This document shows, piece by piece, positions 24,059 through 31,760 of a stretch of 64,000 bases of DNA (position 1 is the stretch's first letter; every line of letters starts with the position of its first letter). Below the pieces are notes generated by a model, which did no database searches, was not told where the DNA came from, and saw only the letters and a list, made by a program, of their open reading frames with translations. The stretch covers positions 1 to 64,000 of the forward strand of contig JBGQAK010000021.1 in assembly GCA_041494245.1 (NCBI GenBank), given 5' to 3'. Source of the DNA: RBG-13-68-16 sp041494245 (GTDB lineage Bacteria; Acidobacteriota; Thermoanaerobaculia; Thermoanaerobaculales; Thermoanaerobaculaceae). The position numbers were made by a program, and so were the translations under genes.

Positions 24059-24505
24059 CTACGTACCGGGTGGCGTTGCCGGCTCGACCGGAAGGCCCTG
24101 CTTTTGCCACTCGGTGATACCGCCCTGCATGTCGAGCACGCTGACGAACCCGAGGCGCTTGAAGACGGGGACCGAATTGGCGGAGCGGTGGCCCACCCGG
24201 CAGTAGATCAGGTAGCTCGTGCCCCTATTGAGGCGCGCGAGCTTCGCCTCGAAATCGGGCGAGCGGAAGTCCACGTTCACTGCGCCGGCGAGGCGTCCGG
24301 CCGCGAACTCCGCCGGCGTGCGGACGTCCACAATGACGAGGTCGGTGCGGCCCTGATGCTTCTGGATCAGCTCGCGCGCGTCCTGCACCGTGACCTTTCC
24401 GAACCCCGGCGCGCCCGTTGATCCCGGCTGCTCGGCCACGCACCCCTCCGCCAGAAAGAGGCCCATCGTCAGCGAAAAGAGGGCCGAAAAGCCGCGTCTG
24501 CTCAT
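24059..24505 (-). CDS. Rhodanese-domain lipoprotein
   Basis: A 148-residue exported protein. The N-terminus is a lipoprotein signal ending in the lipobox LAEGC, so it should be anchored by a lipidated cysteine at about residue 22. A single rhodanese domain follows: VTVQDARELIQKHQ, LVIVDVRTPAEFAAGRLAGAVNV, and the catalytic cysteine in YLIYCRVGHRS. It probably transfers sulfur or handles persulfides in the periplasm. The ATG at 24505 has GGAGG five bases upstream. TATACT at 24526-24521 is the probable -10. Confidence 0.88.
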   Translation of the reverse strand: MSRRGFSALFSLTMGLFLAEGCVAEQPGSTGAPGFGKVTVQDARELIQKHQGRTDLVIVDVRTPAEFAAGRLAGAVNVDFRSPDFEAKLARLNRGTSYLIYCRVGHRSANSVPVFKRLGFVSVLDMQGGITEWQKQGLPVEPATPPGT

Positions 24506-24548
24506 TGGCACCTCCGCCGGAGTATACGCGCGGCGCCCCACGGCGGTT

Positions 24549-24644
24549 CCCCCGGAGCGGCCGCAGCCGGGGGTTGGTGATACACAACGACGTGCTCGAT
24601 TCGGGCTACGGCTGGCGCGGTTGCGGTCTGGCGCTGCACGTCGT
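24549..24644. other. Structured region between divergent genes
   Basis: The 283 bases between the rhodanese and RsbW-like genes hold no convincing gene. Two inverted repeats stand in a row: CCCCCGG/CCGGGGG (24549-24555 with 24567-24573, loop 11) and ACGACGTGC/GCACGTCGT (24587-24595 with 24636-24644, loop 40). Both stems are perfect. They may be RNA structure in the leader of the plus-strand gene or protein-binding sites. Confidence 0.4.
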
Positions 24645-24788
24645 AGATTCCCAGTAGGAAAGTCAAAGGCAAAATCTCGGGAGAGGGCAGCGCGGGTAGG
24701 TTCCGGCGCGCGGACTGGCGATGAGGCACGAGAAAGCGGCGAAGGCATAGAGAGGCCGGCTACGACGTTACCGGAGCGAGGAAATTCC

Positions 24789-25232
24789 ATGACCGGGGAG
24801 AAGTCACGCTGCGAGTTCGATGTAAACGCGTTGAATGCAAGGGTGGACCTCGTGATCTCTGGCGACATCAAGGCGATCGGCCCGGCGGTCGCGGAGATCA
24901 TGGGGGCGGTTGGCGAGATGGGGTGCGCCGCCGGCAAGGAGTTCGAGATCGAGCTTGCCCTGACCGAGGCGCTCGCCAACGCGGTCGTCCACGGGTGCGA
25001 GCAGGACCCGGGGAAGAGCGTGGAGGTGTTTGCCGGCTGCGACCCCAAACGCGGGATCCTGATCGTGGTGCGGGACCCGGGGCCGGGCTTCGACGCATCA
25101 CAGGTTCCCAGCCCGGTCGTGGGTGAGAGGATCTTCAGCGAGGGCGGCCGCGGGATCTACCTCATCAACCGCCTGATGGACGACGTCCGGTACGAACGCG
25201 GCGGTACCGAGATCCGGATGGTGAAGCGGTAG
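24789..25232 (+). CDS. RsbW/SpoIIAB-like anti-sigma ATPase (HATPase_c_2)
   Basis: A 147-residue GHKL-fold protein. Box N is ELALTEALANAVVHGCE (acidic Glu and Asn positions intact), box G1 is VRDPGPGFD, and box G2 is GGRGIYLINRLMDDV. Stand-alone domains of this size act as anti-sigma factor serine kinases in partner-switching pathways. No sigma factor or anti-anti-sigma gene is adjacent, so the partner is unknown. The ATG at 24789 is preceded by GAGGAA at proper distance. The longer open frame from 24390 overlaps the rhodanese gene antisense and is rejected. Confidence 0.85.
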   Translation: MTGEKSRCEFDVNALNARVDLVISGDIKAIGPAVAEIMGAVGEMGCAAGKEFEIELALTEALANAVVHGCEQDPGKSVEVFAGCDPKRGILIVVRDPGPGFDASQVPSPVVGERIFSEGGRGIYLINRLMDDVRYERGGTEIRMVKR

Positions 25233-25238
25233 AGGCCG

Positions 25239-25329
25239 GGTGTCACCGAGTGCCGCAACGTCGGCGATGCGCCGCGCTCCAAATCCGAAGCGACATCACC
25301 CCAACGCACGCCACAGAGGGTGTGACACC
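25239..25329. promoter_or_regulatory. Paired GGTGTNACACC-like palindromes
   Basis: GGTGTCACC (25239-25247) and GGTGTGACACC (25319-25329) are each palindromic and share a half-site. Both lie in the 193-base gap upstream of the amidohydrolase gene. They could be paired operators or, folded together, the terminator of the RsbW-like gene. Confidence 0.3.
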
Positions 25330-25425
25330 GGACGCGATGTGCGGTCGCCTCACGCCGCCGATCGGCTTGGCGCTGCGTGCTAGCATCGCGGAAAACCGGG
25401 GTGTCGCGGCCGGGGGAGGGGTCCA

Positions 25426-26835
25426 GTGGACACGGTGCTTGTACACAATTTCACAAGCGGTGAGCACATGAGGGGCGGGCCCGCACCGGGGACGGTGCGC
25501 CGCGCGGCGTGGAGCCTCGTTTCGACGGCCGTGGCGGCGGGCACGATGGCGGTGTGCCTGCCTGCCGGTGCAGCGGAACCTGCGAACGCGCAGAAGCCGG
25601 CCGTGACGGTGATCAAGGCGGCGAAGCTGATCGACGGGATTTCCGACGAGGCGCGGCAGGGCATGGCGGTGCTTGTCGAGGGCCAGCGCATCAAGGCCGT
25701 GGGGCCGGCGGCCGCGATCGCGGCGCAGTCCCCCGCGGACGCCTTCGTGATCGACCTCGGCGGCGCGACGCTGCTCCCCGGGCTGATCGACAACCACACC
25801 CACATCCTGCTGCAGGGGGACATCACAGCGGCGGACTACGACGACCAGCTCCTCAAGGAGAGCATCCCGTACCGGGCCATCCGGGCCACGAAAGCCGTGC
25901 GTATCTCTCTCATTAACGGCTTCACGACGCTGCGCGACGTCGAGACCGAGGGCGCGATGTACGCCGACGTGGACGTCAAGAAGGCGATCAACCGGGGCGT
26001 GATCCCTGGCCCCCGCCTGTGGGTGTCCACCCGCGCCATGACGCCCACGGGGATGTACCCGCTCTCGGACTACTCCTGGGAGCTCAAGGTGCCGGAAGGG
26101 GTGCAGATCGTGGACGGCCCGGACAACATTCGCAGGGCCGTGCGCGAGCAGGTCAAGTACGGCGCCGACTGGATCAAGTTCTACGCCGACCGCAGGTACT
26201 ACGTCGGGCCGGACGGGCGGCTGCGCTCCTGGGTGGACTTCACCGACGAGGAGATGAAGGCAATGGTGGACGAGTCGCACCGCCTCGGGAAGAAGGTCGC
26301 GGCGCACACCATCGGCTGGGACGGCATCGACGCGGCGCTGCGAATGGGCGTGGACACGATCGAGCACGGCGACGGGCTGACCGACGACCTGATCGACCGG
26401 GCCGTCAAGCAGAGGGTGTTCTGGTGCCCGACGATTTTCGTGGGTGCCTACGTCGCCGAGGGGCGCGGCGGGATCTGGCCGAAGATGGTCGAGTTCGAGC
26501 GCATCGCGTTCGGCAAGGCGGTGGCCAAGGGGATGCTGATTTCGTTCGGCACCGACGCCGGCGGGTTCGCGTGGACGGAGAACCAGGCCAAGGAGTTCTC
26601 CTACATGGTCCGCTACGGCATGACCCCGATGCAGGCGATCAAGGCGGCCACCTCGGTTGCGGCGCGGCTGCTGGACCAGCAGGACAACCTCGGCGCCGTC
26701 GCGGCGGGGCATTTTGCCGACCTCGTCGCGGTCGCCGGCGACCCGCTCGCCGACATCACGGAGCTCGAGCGGGTCACGTTCGTGATGAAGGACGGCGTCA
26801 TCTACAAGGGCACCGGGGCCCGCCCCTGCGAGTGA
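25426..26835 (+). CDS. Secreted amidohydrolase-superfamily enzyme
   Basis: An imidazolonepropionase/Xaa-Pro dipeptidase-like amidohydrolase of about 469 residues, probably exported (signal sequence AAWSLVSTAVAAGTMAVCLPAGAA). Metal ligands are readable: HTH in LPGLIDNHTHILL, a Lys in ADWIKFYAD, His in VAAHTIGWDGID, His in TIEHGDGL, and Asp in SFGTDAGGF. The C-terminal composite beta sandwich is present. Substrate unknown. The GTG at 25426 has GGAGG six bases upstream; ATG at 25468 would give a shorter, more usual signal peptide but has no clear ribosome site. Confidence 0.86.
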   Translation: MDTVLVHNFTSGEHMRGGPAPGTVRRAAWSLVSTAVAAGTMAVCLPAGAAEPANAQKPAVTVIKAAKLIDGISDEARQGMAVLVEGQRIKAVGPAAAIAAQSPADAFVIDLGGATLLPGLIDNHTHILLQGDITAADYDDQLLKESIPYRAIRATKAVRISLINGFTTLRDVETEGAMYADVDVKKAINRGVIPGPRLWVSTRAMTPTGMYPLSDYSWELKVPEGVQIVDGPDNIRRAVREQVKYGADWIKFYADRRYYVGPDGRLRSWVDFTDEEMKAMVDESHRLGKKVAAHTIGWDGIDAALRMGVDTIEHGDGLTDDLIDRAVKQRVFWCPTIFVGAYVAEGRGGIWPKMVEFERIAFGKAVAKGMLISFGTDAGGFAWTENQAKEFSYMVRYGMTPMQAIKAATSVAARLLDQQDNLGAVAAGHFADLVAVAGDPLADITELERVTFVMKDGVIYKGTGARPCE

Positions 26836-26863
26836 CAAGGTGGGGTTTTTTCGCCGTTTCCGG

Positions 26864-26869
26864 TACAAT
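26864..26869 (+). promoter_or_regulatory. -10 element of the RRM gene
   Basis: TACAAT, giving a leader of about 55 bases. The leader can fold with an outer stem TCCCGG (26875-26880)/CCGGGA (26909-26914) enclosing AGCC-gtgc-GGCT, ending next to the ribosome site. Confidence 0.45.
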
Positions 26870-26932
26870 GGCGCTCCCGGCCGAACAGCCGTGCGGCTTC
26901 ACGCGCACCCGGGATAGAGGAGGAGAAGGGCC

Positions 26933-27316
26933 ATTCCAGCGAAAGTCTTCGTCGGTAACCTGAGCTTCCGCACGACCAAGGAGGAGCTCAACCAGATGCT
27001 TGCTGCCGCCGGCACGGTGGTGGACGTCTACATGCCCTCCGACCGCGCCACCGGCAAACCCCGCGGTTTCGCCTTCGTCGAGTTCGCGACCGAGGCCGAG
27101 GCCGCCGAGGCCGTCCGGCAGTTCAACGGGCGCGACGTCGGCGGGCGGACGCTCAAGGTGAACATCGCGGAGGAACGCCCGCAGCGGCGCCCGGGGCCCC
27201 GCCCGTTTGCGGCGCCGGAAGCCGTCGCCGGCCCCAGCTTCTTCGCGGTCGAGGGACGGCTCGCGAGGCCCAAGGGCAGCCGCCGCGGCACGCGCGGCCG
27301 CAAAAGGTCTCTCTAG
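26933..27316 (+). CDS. RRM-type RNA-binding protein with AUU start codon
   Basis: A 127-residue protein with one RNA-recognition motif and a basic Gly/Arg/Pro-rich tail, like the small cold-inducible RNA-binding proteins of cyanobacteria and other bacteria. RNP2 is KVFVGNL (residues 4-10) and RNP1 is KPRGFAFVEF. The frame upstream closes with TAG at 26915-26917, and the only possible initiation codon before RNP2 is ATT at 26933, giving (M)PAKVFVGNLSF, the canonical family N-terminus. A strong AGGAGG lies nine bases upstream. The first ATG, 26996, would delete beta-strand 1 and RNP2. An ATG-to-ATT sequencing error is the main alternative. Confidence 0.85.
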   Translation: MPAKVFVGNLSFRTTKEELNQMLAAAGTVVDVYMPSDRATGKPRGFAFVEFATEAEAAEAVRQFNGRDVGGRTLKVNIAEERPQRRPGPRPFAAPEAVAGPSFFAVEGRLARPKGSRRGTRGRKRSL

Positions 27317-27395
27317 CCTCCTGACTCCCTCCTGACGACCGAAGGACGGGGCATCTCGCCCCGCCCATTGCCTGTTTGCCTTGACCCGCACCCGA

Positions 27396-27421
27396 CCCCT
27401 CTCCTGCGCGCGGGAGAGGGG
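27396..27421. terminator. Bidirectional terminator between the RRM gene and serC
   Basis: CCCCTCTCC, 8-base loop, GGAGAGGGG: a perfect 9-base-pair stem between two convergent genes. A smaller CGGGGC/GCCCCG hairpin precedes it near 27345-27362. No strong U-tract. Confidence 0.5.
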
Positions 27422-27444
27422 CACTGAAGATGGCTTGGCATCAT

Positions 27445-28542
27445 CTAGGCGTGCTTCTTCGCGAACCCCTCCATGAAATCCACCAGGGTTTTGATCTGCT
27501 CGACGGTGATGGCGTTGTACATGGAAACGCGGATCCCGCCCAGGTCGCGGTACCCCTTGAGGCCCACCATGCCGCCGGCCTTGGCCTCCTTGACGAACGC
27601 GTCGGTGAGCTCCTCGCTCGGGAGGAAGAAGTCCACGTTCATCAGGGAGCGGTCCTCCTTCACCTTCACGTGGCCCTTGTAGAACGCCGGGTACTTGTCG
27701 ATGCAGCCGTAGAGCAGCTCGCCCTTCTTGAGGTTGTTCTTGTAGATCGCGCCCAGGCCGCCGATCGACTTGTTGTAGGCGAGGACGTTGCGCAGGATGT
27801 AGATCGAAAAGCAGGGCGGTGTGTTGTAGAGGGAGTTCTTGTCGGCGTGGATCTTGTACTGCAGCATGCTCGGCAGCTTGTCGGAGCAGGCGCCGAGGAA
27901 GTCGTCCCTGATGATGGCCACCACGAGGCCCGAGGGACCGAGGTTCTTCTGGGCGCCGGCGTAGACCAGGCCGAACGGCTTGATGTCGAACGGACGCCAC
28001 ATGAAGTCGGAGGACATGTCGGCCGCGAGCGGGATGCTGCCGACTGAGGGGTAAGTCTTCCACTGCGTCCCGAAGATCGTGTTGTTGGAGCAGAAGTGCA
28101 CGTAGGCGGCGTCCGCGTTGACCTTGATCTCGTCCTTGCGCGGCAGCCGGGAGAACTTCTCCTCCTCGGTCGAGGCGATGACGCGGGCGGCGTCGCCGGC
28201 CACGATCTTGGCCTCCTTGTAGGCCTTCTTGGCCCACTGGCCGGTGATGATGTAGTCCGCCTTGCGCCCGGAGTGGAGGATGTTCATGGGCAGCATGGCG
28301 AACTGCAGGTTGCCGCCCCCCTGGAGGAGCAGGATCTTGAAGTTGTCGGGGACGGCGAGCAGCTCCTTGACGAGCGCGATCGCCTCGTTGTGGACCGCGT
28401 CGTACTCCTTGGCGCGGTGCGAGATCTCCATCACCGACATGCCGGTCTTCTCGAAGTCCAGGAGCTCGGCCTGCGCGCGCTCGAGCGCCGGAAGCGGCAG
28501 GGCCGCCGGACCCGCGTAGAAGTTGATGACTCTCTTCGCCAT
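27445..28542 (-). CDS. serC: Phosphoserine aminotransferase
   Basis: PLP enzyme of the phosphorylated serine pathway (3-phosphohydroxypyruvate to phosphoserine), also usable in pyridoxine synthesis. At 365 residues it is typical. Markers: VINFYAGPAALPLPAL at the N-terminus, MSVMEISHRAKEYDAV, LLLQGGGNLQFAMLPMNIL, and the PLP lysine at about residue 199 in YAGAQKNLGPSG. Conserved HFCSNNTIFGTQW is present. It is last in a minus-strand cluster DUF1015, SerA-like, SerC, with gaps of 36 and 83 bases. Confidence 0.96.
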   Translation of the reverse strand: MAKRVINFYAGPAALPLPALERAQAELLDFEKTGMSVMEISHRAKEYDAVHNEAIALVKELLAVPDNFKILLLQGGGNLQFAMLPMNILHSGRKADYIITGQWAKKAYKEAKIVAGDAARVIASTEEEKFSRLPRKDEIKVNADAAYVHFCSNNTIFGTQWKTYPSVGSIPLAADMSSDFMWRPFDIKPFGLVYAGAQKNLGPSGLVVAIIRDDFLGACSDKLPSMLQYKIHADKNSLYNTPPCFSIYILRNVLAYNKSIGGLGAIYKNNLKKGELLYGCIDKYPAFYKGHVKVKEDRSLMNVDFFLPSEELTDAFVKEAKAGGMVGLKGYRDLGGIRVSMYNAITVEQIKTLVDFMEGFAKKHA

Positions 28543-28625
28543 CGCAGCCTCCTTGCTTCACGGTCCAAATCTGGGGCGCGCACGCCGCGTGCGCCGGAAG
28601 CCCGCGCGGCGCGCGGGCGGCACGT

Positions 28626-29504
28626 TCACTTCTTCGTCCACTCCTCCAGGAGCGTGACGACCTCGTTCCCGATGCGCAGCAGGTTCTCCTTGGAGCTGGC
28701 CCCGATGTGCGGGGTCATGATGATGTTGGGCGCCGAAAGCAGCGGGCTCGACGGGTCTGGCGGGTCGGAGTACCACACGTCGGTGGCGTACGCGGCCACC
28801 TTGCCCGACTTGAGGGCCTCCGCCAGGTCCTCCTCGACGATGCACTTGCCGCGCCCGGTGTTGACGATGACCACGCCGTCCTTCATCTCGGCGATCGAAC
28901 TCCTGTTGATCATGCCTTTGGTCTCGTCGTTGAGGGGCACGTGCAGGGAGATGTAGTCGGCCTGCCGCAGCAGCTCCTTGAGGGTCGGTACAAGGATCGC
29001 GACGTCGGAGTGCTTCACGAACGGGTCGTACGCGAGTACTCGCATGCCGAAGGCGGCGGCCCGCTTTGCAACCTCGGAGGCGATGCGACCGATGCCCACC
29101 AGGCCCAGGGTCTTGCCGAACAGCTCGGTGCGCTTGATCTCCTTCTTGAGGAACTTACCCTCCTTGAGGGCGTTGTGCGCCTCGATCAGGCGGTTGGGGA
29201 CCGCGAGCATGAGGCCGAACGCCAGCTCCGCGACCGCCACCGACGAAGCGGCCGGGGTGTTCCTCACCTCGATGCCCCGCTCCTTCGCGGCCTTGGCGTC
29301 CACGTTGTCGAGGCCGACGCCGCCGCGGATGACCATCTTCAGCTTGGGTGCGCTGGCGATCCACTCGGCGGTGCACTTGGTCTTGGAGCGGACCAACGCG
29401 ATCTCCGCGTCCTTCAGCCTTGCGACGTCGTCGGTGACCTCGCCGAAGCGCGCCAGGCGCTTCGGCAGCGACGAGTCGAACGCGTCACAGATCAGGATCA
29501 CCAT
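28626..29504 (-). CDS. serA: D-3-phosphoglycerate dehydrogenase-like D-2-hydroxyacid dehydrogenase
   Basis: NAD-dependent 2-hydroxyacid dehydrogenase of 292 residues without ACT or regulatory domains. The Rossmann motif GLVGIGRIASEVAKR starts near residue 134, the catalytic Arg is near 218 (VNTGRGKCIVEEDLA) and His266 is in TPHIGASS. The residue that aligns with the catalytic Glu of E. coli SerA appears to be Asp247 (DVWYSDPP), which is odd for the family. The position between serC and a DUF1015 gene supports a role in serine synthesis, but another hydroxyacid substrate is possible. Confidence 0.85.
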   Translation of the reverse strand: MVILICDAFDSSLPKRLARFGEVTDDVARLKDAEIALVRSKTKCTAEWIASAPKLKMVIRGGVGLDNVDAKAAKERGIEVRNTPAASSVAVAELAFGLMLAVPNRLIEAHNALKEGKFLKKEIKRTELFGKTLGLVGIGRIASEVAKRAAAFGMRVLAYDPFVKHSDVAILVPTLKELLRQADYISLHVPLNDETKGMINRSSIAEMKDGVVIVNTGRGKCIVEEDLAEALKSGKVAAYATDVWYSDPPDPSSPLLSAPNIIMTPHIGASSKENLLRIGNEVVTLLEEWTKK

Positions 29505-29540
29505 CGCGACCTCCCTTTCGTGCGGGGTCCGTCGCCCCGC

Positions 29541-30779
29541 TCACCACACGTCGAGGGTCCGCACCAGCAAGCCCGAGCGGAGCTTGGGTTCGAACCAGGT
29601 TGACTTGGGCGGCATCACCAGGCCCGCATCGGCCACCGACATGAGCTGGTCGAGCGAGGTCGGGTAGAGCGCGAAAGCCACCGCCCAACCTTCCCTGACG
29701 CGCTTCTCGAGCTCGCCCAGGCCCCGGATGCCGCCCACAAAATCGACACGCTTGTCGGTGCGCGGGTCGGCGACTCCGAGAACCGGCGCGAGCAGGTTCT
29801 CCTGCAAGATCGCGACGTCCAGCGAGCGTACCGGGTCGCCGGCCGGGAACGTGCCCGGCCTGGCCTCCAACCGGTGCCACTTTCCGCCCAGGAACATCCC
29901 GAAGCGCCGCGGGGCCTCGGGGCGCGGCGTGCCGGTCGCCGCCACCGTGAACTTCTCGGCGGCCTTGACCAGAAACTGCTCCGGCGAGAGCCCATTAAGG
30001 TCCTTCACGACCCGGTTGTAGTCCAGGATGCGCAGCTGGTCGTGGGGGAAGAGCACGGCCAGGAAGTAGTTGTATGGCTCGTCGCCGCGGTGGTTGGGGT
30101 TGGCGGCCTTACGCTCCAGCCCGACGCGCGCGGCGGAGGCGGCGCGGTGGTGGCCGTCGGCGACGTAGAGCAACGGGACCCTGGCGAAGGCCGCCTGGAA
30201 CGCCGCGTTCTGCTCGGGGGGCACCGGCCACACGGTGTGGGCGATCCCGTCCAGTGCCACGAAGTCGTAGAGCGGCTGGCCCTTCCGGATCGCGTCCACC
30301 GCGGCGTCGATCTCGGGCCGCTTCCGGTAGGTGAGGAAGACGGGGCCGGCGTTGGCGTTGAGCTCGTGCGTGTGCCTGGTGCGGTCGTCCTCCTTGTCCT
30401 TGCGGGTGAGCTCGTGGCGCTTGATCAGCCCGTCCGCGTACTCCTGGCAGCTCGCCGCGCACACCACCCCGGCCTGCACGTGGCCGCCCATGCGCTGCTG
30501 GTAGATGTAGAAGAGCGGCTCGGCCTCCCGCACGAACACCCCGGTGGCCATGAAGCGCCGCAGGTTGCGGGCGCCGGTCGCGTACACCCGGTCGTCGTAG
30601 AGGGCCACCTCGCGCGGCAGGTCGATCTCAGGCTTGTTGATGTGGAGGAACGAGATCTCGTTGCCCTCCGCCATCGCGCGCGCCTCCTCGGAGCTGATGA
30701 CGTCGTAGGGTGGGGCTGCGACGCGTGCTGCAAGCTCGGGACGGGGCCGGAGGGCCCGAAAAGGACGGACGTCGGACAT
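29541..30779 (-). CDS. DUF1015-family protein
   Basis: A 412-residue cytosolic protein of the DUF1015 family. Recognisable segments are VRPFRALRPRPELAARVAAPPYDVIS at the start (split here: PPYDVIS is the core), SFLHINKPEIDLP, and the histidine-rich VADGHHRAASAARV near the middle, probably a catalytic loop. DUF1015 genes are commonly found beside serA and serC, as here. I recall reports linking members to serine phosphorylation but cannot verify that from sequence. No serB phosphatase is in the cluster. The ATG is preceded by AGG and an 8-bp hairpin (30792-30811). Confidence 0.85.
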   Translation of the reverse strand: MSDVRPFRALRPRPELAARVAAPPYDVISSEEARAMAEGNEISFLHINKPEIDLPREVALYDDRVYATGARNLRRFMATGVFVREAEPLFYIYQQRMGGHVQAGVVCAASCQEYADGLIKRHELTRKDKEDDRTRHTHELNANAGPVFLTYRKRPEIDAAVDAIRKGQPLYDFVALDGIAHTVWPVPPEQNAAFQAAFARVPLLYVADGHHRAASAARVGLERKAANPNHRGDEPYNYFLAVLFPHDQLRILDYNRVVKDLNGLSPEQFLVKAAEKFTVAATGTPRPEAPRRFGMFLGGKWHRLEARPGTFPAGDPVRSLDVAILQENLLAPVLGVADPRTDKRVDFVGGIRGLGELEKRVREGWAVAFALYPTSLDQLMSVADAGLVMPPKSTWFEPKLRSGLLVRTLDVW

Positions 30780-30791
30780 CGGCCAACCTCC

Positions 30792-30811
30792 GACGCCGGA
30801 AACCCGGCGTC
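30792..30811 (-). promoter_or_regulatory. Leader hairpin before the DUF1015 gene
   Basis: On the minus strand GACGCCGG, loop GTTT, CCGGCGTC form an 8-base-pair stem ending about 12 bases before the start codon and touching the ribosome site. It may stabilise the 5' end or modulate translation. Confidence 0.4.
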
Positions 30812-30941
30812 CCCGTGAAACCTATCACGAAGTGACATCTTTCACCACCCCTGCCCCGGGGCTCGGGATGAGGGGCTCGGGAAAGAAGGGAACGGACCCG
30901 CGACTTTGCTGCTGAGGCCTGCTTCTGTGGTACAAGGTGCC

Positions 30942-31760
30942 ATGGCCTCGAACAGCCGGGCGCGGGCGGTGTTCCGCCTGGTCATCTTCGCGGTGGGGTC
31001 CTGGCTTGTCTTGGCGGGAACGCTGTTCGCCCAGCTCAGGCGCTTCCCCGAACGCTGGAGGCGCACCGCGCCGCACAACGCGCGCTGGGGTCGGGTGGGG
31101 CAGTGGTGCCTCGGGATCCGCGTGCGGCGTGTCGGCGAGCTGCCCCCGCCGGGGTCGCTCGTAGTGGCCAACCACTACGGCTACGCCGACGTTCTCACCA
31201 TCGGCGGCCTCTTCCCGGTGGTGTTCGCGGCCCGTCACGACATGCGGAGATGGCCGATGTTCGGGGCGCTTGCGGCCTCGGGCGGGACGATCTTCATCAA
31301 CCGGGAGCAGAAGCGAGAGGCGGCCCGCGGGGTTGCCAGGTTGACCGCGGCTCTGGCCGCCGGAGCGACGGTTCTCGCGTTCCCCGAGGGGACCTCGACC
31401 GACGGCGGCGACCTGCTGCCCTTCCGCACCGGGATCTTTCAGGGGGCGGTGGACGCCGGTGCGAGCGTCGTGCCCGCAGCGGTCCGATACCTGGAGCTGG
31501 ACGGCACTCCGATCACCAGCGAGAACCTGGATGTCGTAGCCTGGTTCCGCGGGGAGAGCTTCCTCGCCCACGTGCTGCGCCTGGCCTCGCACCGCTCGGT
31601 GCTGGCGGAGGTCCGGTTCGGGGAGCCGCTGAGGCCTCCTCACTCCGACCGGCGGACGCTGGCGGCGGCGGCCGAGGCCAGGGTGCGGGAGATGCGCGGC
31701 CTTCCGCCGCGCGGGGCGGCGCCCGGGCCCACGGCGGTCGAGAGGGGAGCAACGGCATGA
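30942..31760 (+). CDS. plsC: 1-acyl-sn-glycerol-3-phosphate acyltransferase (PlsC family)
   Basis: Membrane-bound acyltransferase that makes phosphatidic acid from lysophosphatidate; 272 residues. A hydrophobic N-terminal segment (about 12-30) precedes the catalytic HX4D motif, NHYGYAD with His78 and Asp83. The second motif FINREQKREAARG and the third, FPEGTSTDG, are in order. Substrate specificity within the family cannot be told. The ATG at 30942 follows a TACAAG hexamer by five bases, so the mRNA may be leaderless. It overlaps rmuC as ATGA. Confidence 0.88.
   Translation: MASNSRARAVFRLVIFAVGSWLVLAGTLFAQLRRFPERWRRTAPHNARWGRVGQWCLGIRVRRVGELPPPGSLVVANHYGYADVLTIGGLFPVVFAARHDMRRWPMFGALAASGGTIFINREQKREAARGVARLTAALAAGATVLAFPEGTSTDGGDLLPFRTGIFQGAVDAGASVVPAAVRYLELDGTPITSENLDVVAWFRGESFLAHVLRLASHRSVLAEVRFGEPLRPPHSDRRTLAAAAEARVREMRGLPPRGAAPGPTAVERGATA

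Noticed and set aside
26996..27316. Start of the RRM gene at the first ATG
   Set aside because: It would remove RNP2 and the first beta-strand; the ATT at 26933 with AGGAGG upstream gives the family N-terminus.
29580..29600. GGTTCGAACC-like tRNA T-arm
   Set aside because: It lies within the DUF1015 coding sequence, and no acceptor, D or anticodon arms can be built around it.
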